From: Photobacterium sp. TLY01
GTDB lineage: Bacteria > Pseudomonadota > Gammaproteobacteria > Enterobacterales > Vibrionaceae
Assembly (NCBI RefSeq): GCF_021432065.1
Contig: NZ_CP090364.1
Coordinates: forward strand, 682,001-746,000
DNA: 64,000 nucleotides
Direction: 5' to 3'
Of the stretch, positions 10,533 through 20,075 are shown in pieces. Within the stretch, counting starts at the first letter, position 1. Each line of letters opens with the position of its first letter. The translations under genes were made by a program, and so were the position numbers. Under the pieces are notes generated by a model that saw only the letters and a list, made by a program, of their open reading frames with translations, had not been told where the DNA came from and ran no database searches.

Positions 10533-10627
10533 AATCTCTCCCGGATTGTCGGTATTTTATTGTCAAGACAAAGCCCGCCAGATGAAGCGGGCTGAATCAC
10601 GAATCGTCAGGTGAAGCGGCGCGCTGG

Positions 10628-12106
10628 TCAGAGATCGGCAAATCTGGCCCGGGCCAGACGAAGCTGATCAATACGTGCATCATATCTGGCCTGATCCAGC
10701 GAGCCAACCTCGACCATCTGGCTGGCCTGGATATAATTCTGGATCGCTTTTTCCCAGTCGCCGCGCAATGCCATGACTTCCGCTCGTGCTGCCAGTTCGC
10801 CGTCTCTGCGTCCTGTGCCGGCATAGGCTTCGGCCAGCATGCCCCAGCCATTCACATCGTCAGGGTTATCGTAGGTAAAACGACTGAGCAGCGACAGGCT
10901 GTCTTTCGCCCGGCCGGCTTCAAGGTAGGCATGGGCCAGATTGAGTCTGAGTACGGCATTTTCCGGGTTGGATTTCAGCGCTTGCTGTAAGCGGTTGATG
11001 GCGCTCTCATAGCGCTTCTCGAACAGATCCAGATCGGTTGCTGAATCAATAAAGAAACGGTTACCCGGCTCGGCCTGCAGCAACGGCATCAGTTGTTCAC
11101 GCGCCTGATCATATTTTCCGCTGTCCATATACACCAGGGCTTTACCGTAACTCACAGCCATTTTGCTGGCACCATGCGCTTCTTTTTCTTTGCGGTTGAA
11201 CCAGTCCAGCGCATTACGGCTGTCCAGATTGGCATACCGCGCGATGATTCTGGCCTGAGCCAGCAGATAACTTTCTGAGACAGGGACTCGGTGAGGCGGA
11301 TATTGGGCGGCCCGGCTGCGGGTATCTGCAATACGTGATTCAGGTAAGGGGTGTGTCAGCAACATCGCGGGTGGTGTGCTGGCATAGCGGTACTGATCGG
11401 CTAAGCGGCCAAAAAAGCCGGGCATTGCCTGAACATCGAACCCGGCTTTGGCTAAGGTCGCGATCCCGATCCGGTCTGCTTCCATTTCATTGCTGCGGGT
11501 GTAGTTGATCTGGCCCTGCACTGAGGCTGCGGTGGTTGCCTGCATGGCGGCGATGCCCGCTTCCGGTGCAGCAATCGCCAGCATCAGAGAACCAATCAGA
11601 GCCGCCATGGTGGCCGGGGATTTCTTGGCCTGATCTTCCATGCTTCTGGCCAGATGGCGCTGAGTGATGTGGGCAATTTCGTGCGCCATGACGGAAGCCA
11701 GCTCGCTTTCACTCTGGGCATGGAGGAACAGCCCGCTGTGCAGGGCGACATGACCGCCAAAAAAGGCAAAGGCGTTCACTTCCCGGTTCTGAATCAGAAA
11801 AAACTCAAATGGTGTACGCACATCCTGCGCATTGGCCACTAACCTGTGTCCCAGATCTTTCACATATTCGGCAAGCAGAGGGTCATTAATAATCGGTTTA
11901 CTGGCCCGCAGCAAGCGCATGTAGGCATCGCCGTATTCCAGCTCTTTTTCGATGGTCAGTGTGGAGGCTGCTGTTGTCCCTATCTCGGGCAGATCTTCCA
12001 AAGAAGCCTCAGCCCGGCTCACCGGCGCTGTGCTCAGCAAAGCACACAGCAGCAAACAAACGGGCTTTTTGACAAATCGATGCTTAGAAATGGTGATCAT
12101 CTTCAT
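10628..12106 (-). CDS. bepA: Beta-barrel assembly-enhancing protease BepA
   Basis: BepA is a periplasmic M48 zinc metalloprotease and chaperone that helps the BAM complex and degrades stalled LptD. The start at 12106 gives 492 residues with a signal peptide (KKPVCLLLCALLSTAPVSRA). The zinc motif is MAHEIAHITQRH near residues 133-144, with the third ligand in NEMEADRIG near 200. The C-terminal part from about residue 300 is a set of TPR repeats (for example AVLRLNLAHAYLEAGRAKDS). The frame is open 15 codons further upstream, without a good ribosome binding site. ATG 12100 is an alternative. Neighbours match the E. coli bepA-yfgD-perM cluster. Confidence 0.95.
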   Translation of the reverse strand: MKMITISKHRFVKKPVCLLLCALLSTAPVSRAEASLEDLPEIGTTAASTLTIEKELEYGDAYMRLLRASKPIINDPLLAEYVKDLGHRLVANAQDVRTPFEFFLIQNREVNAFAFFGGHVALHSGLFLHAQSESELASVMAHEIAHITQRHLARSMEDQAKKSPATMAALIGSLMLAIAAPEAGIAAMQATTAASVQGQINYTRSNEMEADRIGIATLAKAGFDVQAMPGFFGRLADQYRYASTPPAMLLTHPLPESRIADTRSRAAQYPPHRVPVSESYLLAQARIIARYANLDSRNALDWFNRKEKEAHGASKMAVSYGKALVYMDSGKYDQAREQLMPLLQAEPGNRFFIDSATDLDLFEKRYESAINRLQQALKSNPENAVLRLNLAHAYLEAGRAKDSLSLLSRFTYDNPDDVNGWGMLAEAYAGTGRRDGELAARAEVMALRGDWEKAIQNYIQASQMVEVGSLDQARYDARIDQLRLARARFADL

Positions 12107-12257
12107 TCGTATGTTGATATTCCGGTTGCTGCGGGATTGGCAGTAAATCAATCTGCGCGCCTACAGGTATGACAACAAAACCTCTGGGGTGTTTCTTTCT
12201 TGTCGTCATAATGTTATTTACAATAACTTGTTGGATAATAACCGCCTGTGCCTGAGA

Positions 12258-12485
12258 ATGGAAATACCTAAGCTGGATTTAACCAAGACCCGTTGTCCGC
12301 TGGCTTTATTGATGGCAAAACGCAGCTGCCATCAACTCAAGGCAGGGCAGCCGTTAGAGATACATCTCTGTGATACCGGCTCAAGAAAAGATATACCACG
12401 CTATTTGTTGAATCATGGGTTTCAGGTTCAGGTTCAAACAGATAACCCCAAGTTACTTGTAATTACCGTTACTAGAAGGTTGTGA
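12258..12485 (+). CDS. TusA-family sulfurtransferase-like protein
   Basis: A 75-residue protein with the TusA/SirA/YedF fold signature: an N-terminal LDLTKTRCPLALLMAKRSCH with the conserved Cys-Pro (Cys at residue 11), then a beta strand ending in GQPLEIHLCDTGSRKDIPRY. TusA proteins relay persulfide sulfur to tRNA or other acceptors. This copy sits next to perM, as YfgF-region TusA homologues do in Vibrio, and may not be the housekeeping TusA. The ATG at 12258 has a weak upstream site (CTGAGA); the frame is open 23 codons further upstream. Confidence 0.75.
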   Translation: MEIPKLDLTKTRCPLALLMAKRSCHQLKAGQPLEIHLCDTGSRKDIPRYLLNHGFQVQVQTDNPKLLVITVTRRL

Positions 12486-12492
12486 CGCTCAT

Positions 12493-13560
12493 ATGCTCGA
12501 AATGATTAGTCGCTGGTACCAGCGCAGATTTTCTGATCCGCACGCGGTCAGTTTGGTGGCGATCCTCCTGGTGGGCTTCATCACCATCTATTTTTTCGGC
12601 AACCTCATTGCACCTTTGCTTGCCGCCATCGTCCTGGCTTACTTGCTTGAATGGCCGGTGATGTATCTGACCCGGATGAAAGTGCCAAGAACACTGGCCG
12701 TGACGCTGGTACTCTTGCTGTTTTCCGGCTTGATGGTGATGGCAGTTTTTGTGTTGATTCCGGTTATTTGGCATCAGATCAGTAATTTAATCTCTGATGT
12801 GCCCAGTATGTTTAACGATTTGCAGCGTTATGTCTCCAGCCTGCCGGAGCGATACCCCGAGCTGGTTCAGCCGGAGCAGATCACCGCGGTGATGAACAAC
12901 CTGCGCGCTAAAGTGCTGGGGATGGGTGAGAGTGCGCTGAAAGGATCCGTTGCCTCGCTGCTCAGCCTGGCTACTCTGGCAGTTTATTTGATCCTGGTGC
13001 CCTTACTGGTCTTTTTCTTGTTGAAAGACAAGGATGAAATGCTCAGATCATTCAGTCGTATCCTGCCCCGTAACCGTCGACTGGCCAGTAAAGTGGGCGC
13101 TGAGATGAACCAGCAGATTTCAAATTATATCCGCGGCAAGGTTACTGAAATTTTTATCGTTGGTATTGTCAGTTACATCACTTTTGCGCTGCTTGATTTA
13201 CGTTATGCCTTGCTACTGGCGGTGCTGGTCGGTTTTTCGGTCTTGATTCCGTATATCGGCGCTGCAGCCGTGACTTTGCCGGTTGCTATGGTCGGGCTGT
13301 TCCAGTGGGGGCTGACGCCAGACTTCTGGTGGCTGCTGGTGGCCTACGGCATTATTCAGGCGCTTGATGGTAATGTGCTGGTTCCCATACTCTTTTCTGA
13401 AGCGGTGAACCTTCATCCGGTGGCTATCATCATATCCGTACTGGTATTTGGCGGCCTGTGGGGCTTTTGGGGCGTATTCTTTGCCATTCCGTTAGCCACA
13501 CTGGTGAAAGCGGTCTGGAATGCATTGCCGGCCACCGATCTTAGTGAAGAGACGCCTTAA
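12493..13560 (+). CDS. perM: AI-2E family transporter PerM
   Basis: A 355-residue inner-membrane protein of the AI-2E/PerM family with about eight helices. Recognisable parts are the N-terminal pair LVAILLVGFITIYFFGNLI and PLLAAIVLAYLLEWPVMYL, a long hydrophilic region near residues 100-150, and the C-terminal family core VGFSVLIPYIGAAAVTLPVA near 245. Substrate is not established for PerM; other members export autoinducer-2 or exchange Na+ for H+. It starts 7 bp after the TusA-like gene, so they form one unit. Confidence 0.9.
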   Translation: MLEMISRWYQRRFSDPHAVSLVAILLVGFITIYFFGNLIAPLLAAIVLAYLLEWPVMYLTRMKVPRTLAVTLVLLLFSGLMVMAVFVLIPVIWHQISNLISDVPSMFNDLQRYVSSLPERYPELVQPEQITAVMNNLRAKVLGMGESALKGSVASLLSLATLAVYLILVPLLVFFLLKDKDEMLRSFSRILPRNRRLASKVGAEMNQQISNYIRGKVTEIFIVGIVSYITFALLDLRYALLLAVLVGFSVLIPYIGAAAVTLPVAMVGLFQWGLTPDFWWLLVAYGIIQALDGNVLVPILFSEAVNLHPVAIIISVLVFGGLWGFWGVFFAIPLATLVKAVWNALPATDLSEETP

Positions 13561-13595
13561 CGATCACTCCGGCAGTTATCGCACAGGGAGGTTGT

Positions 13596-14492
13596 GTGAA
13601 CAGACCACTGAAGATGTTCCTGCTGACCTGTCTGGCGATGCTGGCGTTTGCTGCCAATTCACTGCTGAACCGGGTGGCCTTGTCGGACACGGCCATCGAT
13701 CCTGCCAGTTTCACGCTGATCCGCTTGCTGGCGGGCGCCGTATTTTTGTGGTTCATTCACGCGTATCGCCCTTCAGGTGAGCGTCTGAAGCGCAAAGCGA
13801 GTGTGGGGGGAAACTGGCTGTCTGCCGCGGCACTGTTCATCTATGCTGCCGGCTTTTCTTTTGCGTATCTCAGTCTAACTGCAGCAACAGGCGCATTGTT
13901 GCTGTTTGCGGCGGTACAAATCACCATGATGGCTGTTGCACTGAGTCGGGGAGAGCGGCTCAATGCCATGCAAATACTTGGTTTTACTCTTGCCTTGACA
14001 GGTTTGGTGATCCTTTTGTTACCCGGCGTATCTGCGCCGTCCTGGCAGGGTGCTGTTTTGATGCTGGTGGCGGGGGTGGCTTGGGGGATATATACCCTCA
14101 GAGGGCAAGGCGCTACCGACCCGCTCCAGACAACGGCGGGGAACTTTGTACGGGCTGTGCCCTTCGCTTTATTGTGCTGGTTTGTCTGGGGAGCCGCTGA
14201 ACCGGATGCCATCGGTGTGTGGTATGCCGTGCTTTCCGGCGGGTTAGCCTCGGGAGTCGGCTATGCGATTTGGTATAGTGTCTTGCCCTCGCTGAGCGCA
14301 ATGATAGCGGCGACCGTTCAGCTCAGTGTGCCCGTTCTGGCGGCCGTCGGCGGTGTGCTGCTGTTGTCTGAATCTGTAACATTACGCTTACTGGTCGCTT
14401 CAATGGCGATTCTGGGCGGCATCGCGATCGTGATTGGGGCCAGAAAAACACAGCGTCAGAGCCCTGATGTCAAAAGCACAAAGGCCGATTGA
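13596..14492 (+). CDS. EamA/DMT family permease
   Basis: A 298-residue protein with ten predicted membrane helices arranged as two EamA repeats (residues about 5-140 and 150-285). It starts at GTG behind GGGAGG, 35 bp after perM. The second repeat carries the usual opening LMLVAGVAWGIYTLRGQG. Substrate cannot be told from sequence; relatives export amino acids or other metabolites. A second, unrelated DMT permease lies in the accessory cassette at 56.7 kb. Confidence 0.88.
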   Translation: MNRPLKMFLLTCLAMLAFAANSLLNRVALSDTAIDPASFTLIRLLAGAVFLWFIHAYRPSGERLKRKASVGGNWLSAAALFIYAAGFSFAYLSLTAATGALLLFAAVQITMMAVALSRGERLNAMQILGFTLALTGLVILLLPGVSAPSWQGAVLMLVAGVAWGIYTLRGQGATDPLQTTAGNFVRAVPFALLCWFVWGAAEPDAIGVWYAVLSGGLASGVGYAIWYSVLPSLSAMIAATVQLSVPVLAAVGGVLLLSESVTLRLLVASMAILGGIAIVIGARKTQRQSPDVKSTKAD

Positions 14493-14503
14493 CGGCCTTT
14501 GTG
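14477..14503. terminator. Hairpin between convergent DMT permease and bcp genes
   Basis: A perfect ten-pair stem (CACAAAGGCC at 14477-14486, GGCCTTTGTG at 14494-14503) overlaps the permease stop codon and lies 15 bp from the bcp stop. It lacks a T-run on either side, so its terminator activity is less sure. Confidence 0.5.
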
Positions 14504-14517
14504 GAATGTCGGCAGGT

Positions 14518-14988
14518 TTAGCTGTTGCCGTTCAGATAGGCCAACACGACCTCGTGGTGATCTTTGGTTTTGAATTTATTGAAGACATGTTCAATCACGC
14601 CGTCTTCGTTAATCAGAAAGCTGATCCGGTGCAGGCCATCGTATACTTTGCCCATGAATTTCTTTTCGCCCCAGACACCAAACTGCTCGGCAACCGCATG
14701 GTCCTCATCAGAGAGCAGGGTGAAATTCAGGTTGTCTCGCTCGATGAATTTCGGCAGGCGTTTGACCGGATCAATGCTGATCCCCAGCACGACGACGTTC
14801 AGCGCATCCAGCTCCGATTTGCTGTCGCGTAATCCGCAGGCTTGTACTGTGCAGCCCGGCGTCATGGCTTTGGGGTAAAAATAAGCGAGTACTTTTTTAC
14901 CTTTGAAATCGTTCAGGCTGACAGGCGCACCATTCTGATCTGGCAAAGTGAAGTCAGGTGCAGGAGAACCTGCAGTCAAGGTTTGCAT
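14518..14988 (-). CDS. bcp: Thiol peroxidase Bcp (peroxiredoxin Q)
   Basis: A 156-residue peroxiredoxin that reduces hydroperoxides with thioredoxin. The peroxidatic Cys lies in AMTPGCTVQACGLRD near residues 41-55, and the second Cys five residues later is the resolving Cys typical of the PrxQ/Bcp class. The opening AGSPAPDFTLPDQNG is the family start. It follows gcvR by 24 bp in the same direction, as in E. coli. Confidence 0.96.
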   Translation of the reverse strand: MQTLTAGSPAPDFTLPDQNGAPVSLNDFKGKKVLAYFYPKAMTPGCTVQACGLRDSKSELDALNVVVLGISIDPVKRLPKFIERDNLNFTLLSDEDHAVAEQFGVWGEKKFMGKVYDGLHRISFLINEDGVIEHVFNKFKTKDHHEVVLAYLNGNS

Positions 14989-15012
14989 GTGTTGTTCCTT
15001 AATAGTCCGAGG

Positions 15013-15555
15013 TTACTTGGGTAAATGGCCGGTAAAGTTCACTGTACCTGTGACTTGCACAGCCTGGCACAGGGCTTCAAATTCTTCCTGTAAGGACATC
15101 AGATTACAGCCTTCGGGCAGGTTCGTGCTGAGCTGCAAGGTCAGCTGGTCCTGCTCACCGTTCTCGTCATCTTCCTGCGAATGAGCACTGAGGGCGGAAA
15201 TGTCTATCTGGCGACTGGCACAAAAATGGGTAAATTTTTCTATCAGCCCCGGCGCATCATTGCCTTCAATGTGGAAGTCGGCGGTATAAGGGTAGAAGCG
15301 GTGTTCGTGCTTGGTGGTCCTTTTCATCACGGTCAGCAGATCAAACTGTTGCGCCTGCAGCGGCAGGGTGGCTTCCACTTTTGCAATGGATGCTGCTGTA
15401 CCCGAGAGTAAGAGGATGAAGGTGAATTCACTGCCAAAGATGGCCAGTCTGCTGTCTTCAATATTGCAGCCGCTGAGTGAGATATGGCGGGTAATTTCAT
15501 CAGTAATACCCGGGCGATCAGAGCCGATTGCGGTGATGACGAGGTAGTGTTCCAT
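15013..15555 (-). CDS. gcvR: Glycine cleavage regulator GcvR
   Basis: A 180-residue protein made of two ACT domains (residues about 5-80 and 92-170). The opening YLVITAIGSDRPGITDEITR is the typical ligand-binding ACT start. GcvR binds GcvA and keeps the glycine cleavage operon off when glycine is low. It diverges from dapA, which matches the E. coli order gcvR-dapA-bamC. Confidence 0.93.
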   Translation of the reverse strand: MEHYLVITAIGSDRPGITDEITRHISLSGCNIEDSRLAIFGSEFTFILLLSGTAASIAKVEATLPLQAQQFDLLTVMKRTTKHEHRFYPYTADFHIEGNDAPGLIEKFTHFCASRQIDISALSAHSQEDDENGEQDQLTLQLSTNLPEGCNLMSLQEEFEALCQAVQVTGTVNFTGHLPK

Positions 15556-15843
15556 ACAGTTTCACATTGATGACCTTTATGCTTGCATGGTAGCACAGCC
15601 AACTTATCTCCTGCCACGAAGTTACCGGCGCAAATGATGATATTGTTATGAATGGTATATTTTGTTGTTAAATCCGCTGGTCATGGTGCAAGCCACTGGT
15701 TTAATCCACTTTTGACAGGGGATCACAGGACAGAATGAACGCACAGGATATGGTCAGGTATGACAGCTATTTTACATTCGACTTGCTTGTGTTTACCGCC
15801 ACTGAAAAGTACCATGAGAAATCAATAAAAAAGGGAGATCGAC

Positions 15844-16740
15844 ATGTTTACTGGTAGCATGGTAGCGCTAGTTACGCCCTTGGATGAAGTCGGCGAAGTT
15901 GATTACGCCAGCCTGAAATCCTTGGTTGAATATCATATTGCAGCGGGTACAGACGCGATTGTCGCTGTCGGTACCACAGGTGAGTCAGCGACTCTGACGG
16001 TTGAAGAGCATGTCAAAGTTGTCCTTAAGACTGTTGATTTTGCACAGGGCCGTATCCCGATTATTGCCGGTACAGGCGCGAATGCCACCCATGAAGCCAT
16101 CACTTTTAGCAAACTTTTCTCGGGTACGGGTGTAGCAGCGTGTCTGACTGTCACGCCGTATTACAACAAACCGACTCAGGAAGGTTTGTATCAGCATTTC
16201 AAAGCGATCTCTGAAGCCACCGATCTGCCGCAGATTCTGTATAACGTACCGGGCCGTACCTCGGTAGACATGCTGCCAGAGACCGTTGCCCGTCTATCCA
16301 AGCTGGATAATATTATCGGCATCAAAGATGCGACAGGCGATTTATCCCGAGTAGAAAAAACACGGGAACTTTGTGGGAAAGATTTCCTCCAATTCAGCGG
16401 TGATGACGCAACAGGTCTGGAATTTGTGGCCCGCGGTGGTCACGGTGTGATTTCTGTGACAGCCAATATTGCAGCACCCGATATGGCCACCATGTTCCAA
16501 CTGGCCTTAAAAGGCGATCTGGATGAGGCGAAGGCCATCGATGCTAAACTGATGCCACTGCATAAGCACCTGTTTGTTGAGTCCAACCCCATTCCGGTGA
16601 AATGGGCAGCACAGCAACTCGGACTGATTCAGCACGGCACACTCCGTTTGCCATTAACGCCATTGAGCAAAGAGGCTGAACCTGTGGTGTTGCAAGCGTT
16701 GAAAGATGCGAAACTGCTGCCTTCACTGGCTACCGCATAG
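15844..16740 (+). CDS. dapA: 4-hydroxy-tetrahydrodipicolinate synthase DapA
   Basis: DapA condenses pyruvate with aspartate semialdehyde, the first committed step to lysine and diaminopimelate. The 298 residues form a TIM barrel. Active-site elements are GTTGESATL near residue 43, [14 protein letters not shown] near 107, [11 protein letters not shown] near 133 and the Schiff-base lysine in [10 protein letters not shown] near 161. The ATG follows AAAGGGAGATCGAC. bamC follows 17 bp later. Confidence 0.98.
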   Translation: MFTGSMVALVTPLDEVGEVDYASLKSLVEYHIAAGTDAIVAVGTTGESATLTVEEHVKVVLKTVDFAQGRIPIIAGTGANATHEAITFSKLFSGTGVAACLTVTPYYNKPTQEGLYQHFKAISEATDLPQILYNVPGRTSVDMLPETVARLSKLDNIIGIKDATGDLSRVEKTRELCGKDFLQFSGDDATGLEFVARGGHGVISVTANIAAPDMATMFQLALKGDLDEAKAIDAKLMPLHKHLFVESNPIPVKWAAQQLGLIQHGTLRLPLTPLSKEAEPVVLQALKDAKLLPSLATA

Positions 16741-16757
16741 GAACCTAAGAACTCTAC

Positions 16758-17789
16758 ATGAATGTGAATTACAGGCTGGCCGTTACGGCTGTCATGGTTG
16801 CGGCTCTGGCTGGCTGTTCAGGCAGCGCAGAGCGACGCCGACAGGCGAATCAGGATTTTAATTATCTGGACACAGCGCCGTTAAGCAGCTGGAACAGTCC
16901 CAGTGGCTCTGCAGCCACGGTGTCGAATGAGTACGCGATCCCATCGAAAGAGTATCCGGGTGCGATTGGCAGAGCTGTCGACATTCGTCCACCGCAGCAA
17001 GTTCTGGCCTTGATCCCGGGTGCCAGAACCGCGCACAACAGCGACGGGACTGTGAGTCTGGAGCTCGTGAATTCAGCGGAGCTGGACGAGCTGTGGACAC
17101 TGACCAAACGGATGGCCACTGAGCGGAATATTGCGTTGGACGTTAATACGGCCCAGATGCTTGAAACCGGGTGGGTGAGCTGGAACAACGAAGATGAAGA
17201 TACAGAAGTAAGCAGTCGCTATCGGATTTCCCGTTCCACTGACAACGGCCAAAACCTGTATACTATCAAGCTGCTCGACTGGCGTGAAGGTGGCGTAGAG
17301 AAGCCTGTCAGTCTGGTGAATCAGGAGCGTTACAGCATTCTGATGACCAACCTGGTGATGGCGAAGTACGATGCTTATGAGCGAGAGAAAGCCAGGTTAC
17401 GTGCTGAAGAACTGGTCAAACAGATCCCGATCACCATGGGACAGGATCGCAGTGGCTTGCCTGTGATTATTGCTCGCGCGCCTTACAACGTATTCTGGGA
17501 ACGTCTGCCAAGCCTGTTACAGATGCTGGGCTTTACTGTTGACGGACGGAATCGCTCGCAAGGTACGGTTGATGTGAGTTTCCGGAATCCGGATGAAAGC
17601 TTCTGGGTGGATTTAGGCATTCAGCCGGTCCAATTAGAAAACCGCGATTATAAGTTACAGCTAGGTGATTTGGGCAACCGGACTTCAATTACAGTGACAG
17701 ATGAAGACGGCAAACCCATCACAGACGAGGCCCTCGAGAGCATCGCTCCTGTATTAGCTGCTGTGATTGATAAAGATAATCAGAGTTGA
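16758..17789 (+). CDS. bamC: Outer-membrane assembly lipoprotein BamC
   Basis: BamC is a lipoprotein of the beta-barrel assembly machine. The 343-residue precursor has a signal peptide ending in the lipobox LAGC (Cys20), followed by the unstructured N-terminal stretch NQDFNYLDTAPLSSW that wraps on BamD. Two helix-grip domains follow (about residues 100-215 and 225-340). Co-transcription with dapA is as in E. coli. The gene ends at a good terminator. Confidence 0.95.
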   Translation: MNVNYRLAVTAVMVAALAGCSGSAERRRQANQDFNYLDTAPLSSWNSPSGSAATVSNEYAIPSKEYPGAIGRAVDIRPPQQVLALIPGARTAHNSDGTVSLELVNSAELDELWTLTKRMATERNIALDVNTAQMLETGWVSWNNEDEDTEVSSRYRISRSTDNGQNLYTIKLLDWREGGVEKPVSLVNQERYSILMTNLVMAKYDAYEREKARLRAEELVKQIPITMGQDRSGLPVIIARAPYNVFWERLPSLLQMLGFTVDGRNRSQGTVDVSFRNPDESFWVDLGIQPVQLENRDYKLQLGDLGNRTSITVTDEDGKPITDEALESIAPVLAAVIDKDNQS

Positions 17790-17840
17790 TGATCTGCTAT
17801 CGGCTCGGTAACACGAGCTGATAAAAATAACCTCAACAAA

Positions 17841-17880
17841 AAACGCTTCGGCATCTGAAAGGATTACCGAAGCGTTTTTT
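17841..17880. terminator. Bidirectional terminator between bamC and lipA
   Basis: An eleven-pair stem (AAACGCTTCGG at 17841-17851, CCGAAGCGTTT at 17867-17877) has a 15-nt loop, a T-run on the plus side and an A-run before it, between convergent genes. Confidence 0.9.
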
Positions 17881-17908
17881 TATACTGTGCGGCCGGAACT
17901 CTGGCGTT

Positions 17909-18880
17909 TTACTTTACTTCTTCGCCTTTCGCCTGCAGATCAGCATGGTAGGACGAACGAACAAAAGGTCCGCAGGCAGCGTGAGTAAAGCCCAGCGCCA
18001 GTGCGATTTCTTTCAGTTCATCAAACTCTGAAGGCGGCACATAACGTTCTACCGGCAAGTGATGACGGCTTGGAGCCAGGTACTGACCCAGAGTCAGCAT
18101 GGTGACACCGTGTGCGCGAAGATCCTTCAGCACTTCCACAATTTCTTCTTTGGTTTCACCCAGTCCCATCATCAGACCAGACTTGGTCGGTACATCAGGG
18201 TGCATTTCGCCAAATTTTTTCAGCAAATCCAACGACCATTGGTAGTTCGCACCCGGGCGGGCCTTGCGGTACAGGCGCGGTGCGGTTTCCAGGTTGTGGT
18301 TGAACACATCGGGTGGGTTATCACGCAGGATTTCCAGCGCGTGATCCATACGACCACGGAAGTCAGGAACCAGGGTTTCAATTTTAATGTCAGGGTTCTT
18401 CACCCGAATTTCACGGATACAGTCAGCAAAATGTTGCGCACCACCATCACGGAGATCGTCACGGTCAACTGAGGTGACAACCACATAACGCAGTTTCATG
18501 TCGGCGATGGTCTGAGAAAGCTGAACCGGCTCTTCGGCATTCGGCGGCAAAGGGCGGCCGTGGGCAACGTCACAGAACGGGCAACGGCGTGTACAGATAG
18601 CACCCAGAATCATGAAGGTTGCAGTACCGTGGCTGAAACACTCAGCCAGGTTCGGGCAAGAGGCTTCCTCACACACAGAGTGGAGGTTATTCTTGCGCAT
18701 CGCCGCTTTGATATCCTGAATACGCTGCGTATCAGCCGGAAGCTTGATTTTCATCCACTCCGGCTTACGCAGCATTTCGCGAGGCTTTTCCTCTGTTTCC
18801 ATGTTACGAACAGGAATCAGGGCCATTTTATCGGCGTCACGGTATTTGACACCAGGTTCAATTACGATCGGTTTGCTCAT
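17909..18880 (-). CDS. lipA: Lipoyl synthase LipA
   Basis: LipA is a radical SAM enzyme that inserts two sulfurs into octanoyl groups on E2 and H proteins. The start MSKPIVIEP (ATG 18880) follows GGAAAG and gives 323 residues (E. coli 321); the open frame extends eight codons more. The auxiliary cluster motif is [12 protein letters not shown] near residue 70, and the radical SAM motif CTRRCPFCD is near 96. It starts 2 bp after the lipB stop. Confidence 0.97.
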   Translation of the reverse strand: MSKPIVIEPGVKYRDADKMALIPVRNMETEEKPREMLRKPEWMKIKLPADTQRIQDIKAAMRKNNLHSVCEEASCPNLAECFSHGTATFMILGAICTRRCPFCDVAHGRPLPPNAEEPVQLSQTIADMKLRYVVVTSVDRDDLRDGGAQHFADCIREIRVKNPDIKIETLVPDFRGRMDHALEILRDNPPDVFNHNLETAPRLYRKARPGANYQWSLDLLKKFGEMHPDVPTKSGLMMGLGETKEEIVEVLKDLRAHGVTMLTLGQYLAPSRHHLPVERYVPPSEFDELKEIALALGFTHAACGPFVRSSYHADLQAKGEEVK

Positions 18881-18882
18881 GA

Positions 18883-19527
18883 TTAATTGCTTTCCGTTGT
18901 CCACTCTATGCTCTGGTAACCGAGCAGTTTCACTAACTCATCGACAAGTACAGGTTGCACGTCAGCCAGTTTTGTTGGGCCATTTAGCTTGGCTAGCTGA
19001 GTCATTTCCATACCCGCATAGCCGCAGGGATTGATGCGCAGAAACGGTGTTAAATCCATGTCGACATTCAGCGCCAGACCATGAAAAGAACAGCCGCGAC
19101 GGATACGTAGGCCGAGTGAGCAGATTTTTTTACCGTCGACATACACACCAGGTGCATCAGGACGGGCGTTGGATGCTACACCGAAGCGGGATAGCGTGTT
19201 GATTACGGTGTTTTCAATGTGTGTGACCAGTTCGCGGACGCCCAGTTTATGGCGACGCAGGTCAATCAACAGATACATCATTTGCTGTCCGGGACCATGA
19301 TAGGTCACCTGTCCGCCACGATCGCTCTGAAAAATGGGAATGTCACCGGGATTGAGCACGTGTTCCGCTTTGCCGGCTTGACCCTGAGTAAAGACGGGAA
19401 GGTGCTCAACCAGCCAGATTTCGTCGACCGTATCGTCATTGCGATCAGCGGTAAAGTGATGCATGGCCTCATAAGTCACAGAATAGTCTGTCAGGCCCAG
19501 ATTGCGGACAATGAGATTTTGTTGCAC
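18883..19527 (-). CDS. lipB: Octanoyltransferase LipB
   Basis: LipB moves octanoate from acyl carrier protein to lipoyl domains, giving the substrate of LipA. The 214 residues contain [12 protein letters not shown] near residue 70, the catalytic Lys region [19 protein letters not shown] near 132-150, and the acyl-enzyme Cys in INPCGYAG near 166. It sits between ybeD and lipA as in E. coli. Confidence 0.97.
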   Translation of the reverse strand: MQQNLIVRNLGLTDYSVTYEAMHHFTADRNDDTVDEIWLVEHLPVFTQGQAGKAEHVLNPGDIPIFQSDRGGQVTYHGPGQQMMYLLIDLRRHKLGVRELVTHIENTVINTLSRFGVASNARPDAPGVYVDGKKICSLGLRIRRGCSFHGLALNVDMDLTPFLRINPCGYAGMEMTQLAKLNGPTKLADVQPVLVDELVKLLGYQSIEWTTESN

Positions 19528-19598
19528 ATTTCACCCATGCTGTCTGTCGGTCTCAGCAGAGAACCTTTCGAGACCAATAATGGTGCATTATAAATCGT

Positions 19599-19620
19599 GG
19601 CGGCTAAAATTTCAGCCGCC
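19599..19620. other. Small hairpin between ybeD and lipB
   Basis: Inverted repeat GGCGGCT (19599-19605) and AGCCGCC (19614-19620) with an 8-nt loop lies just after the ybeD stop. No T-run follows on the minus strand, so it is more likely an intercistronic stem than a terminator. Confidence 0.4.
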
Positions 19621-19642
19621 AATTGCTCGGTAGGACCAGGTA

Positions 19643-19918
19643 TCAGAGCACGACGCGAACAATGTCGATCTCACCCAATTCTTTATACAGGGTTTCTACC
19701 TGCTCAATATGCGTCGCTGTGATAGTGATAGACACGGCACTGTAAGTCCCTTTTCCGCTTGGTTTCACAGAAGGGGTATAATCGCCAGGCGCATGGCGCT
19801 GTACAACGCCTACCACCAAATCAGGCAGCTCAGGCTTGTTGAAGCCCATAACCTTGAAAGAAAACTGACAAGGGAACTCGAGTAAATCTTTAAGTTTTGG
19901 CTGTTCTTGCTGTTGCAT
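19643..19918 (-). CDS. ybeD: DUF493 family protein YbeD
   Basis: A 91-residue cytosolic protein of the DUF493 family (ferredoxin-like, ACT-like fold). The start [17 protein letters not shown] follows TGGGAGTTCAGC and gives the usual length; the frame is open 11 codons upstream. YbeD is conserved between dacA and lipB, but its function is not established. Confidence 0.93.
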   Translation of the reverse strand: MQQQEQPKLKDLLEFPCQFSFKVMGFNKPELPDLVVGVVQRHAPGDYTPSVKPSGKGTYSAVSITITATHIEQVETLYKELGEIDIVRVVL

Positions 19919-20037
19919 GCTGAACTCCCAGGAAGGTATGCGGTATATCACAATTTAGGGCAGCATATTAATGGCTCGCAGTCCATAACACAAGTCAAGC
20001 ATAGGAGCAGGGTAGCAGGCCTCAGCGCAAAAAAGAA

Positions 20038-20060
20038 AAAGGACAGCGAGGCTGTCCTTT
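20038..20060 (-). terminator. Terminator after dacA
   Basis: The stem AAAGGACAGC/GCTGTCCTTT with a 3-nt loop is followed on the minus strand by TTTTTCTTTTTTG, directly after the dacA stop. Confidence 0.88.
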
Positions 20061-20075
20061 CTCAAATCAGGCGGC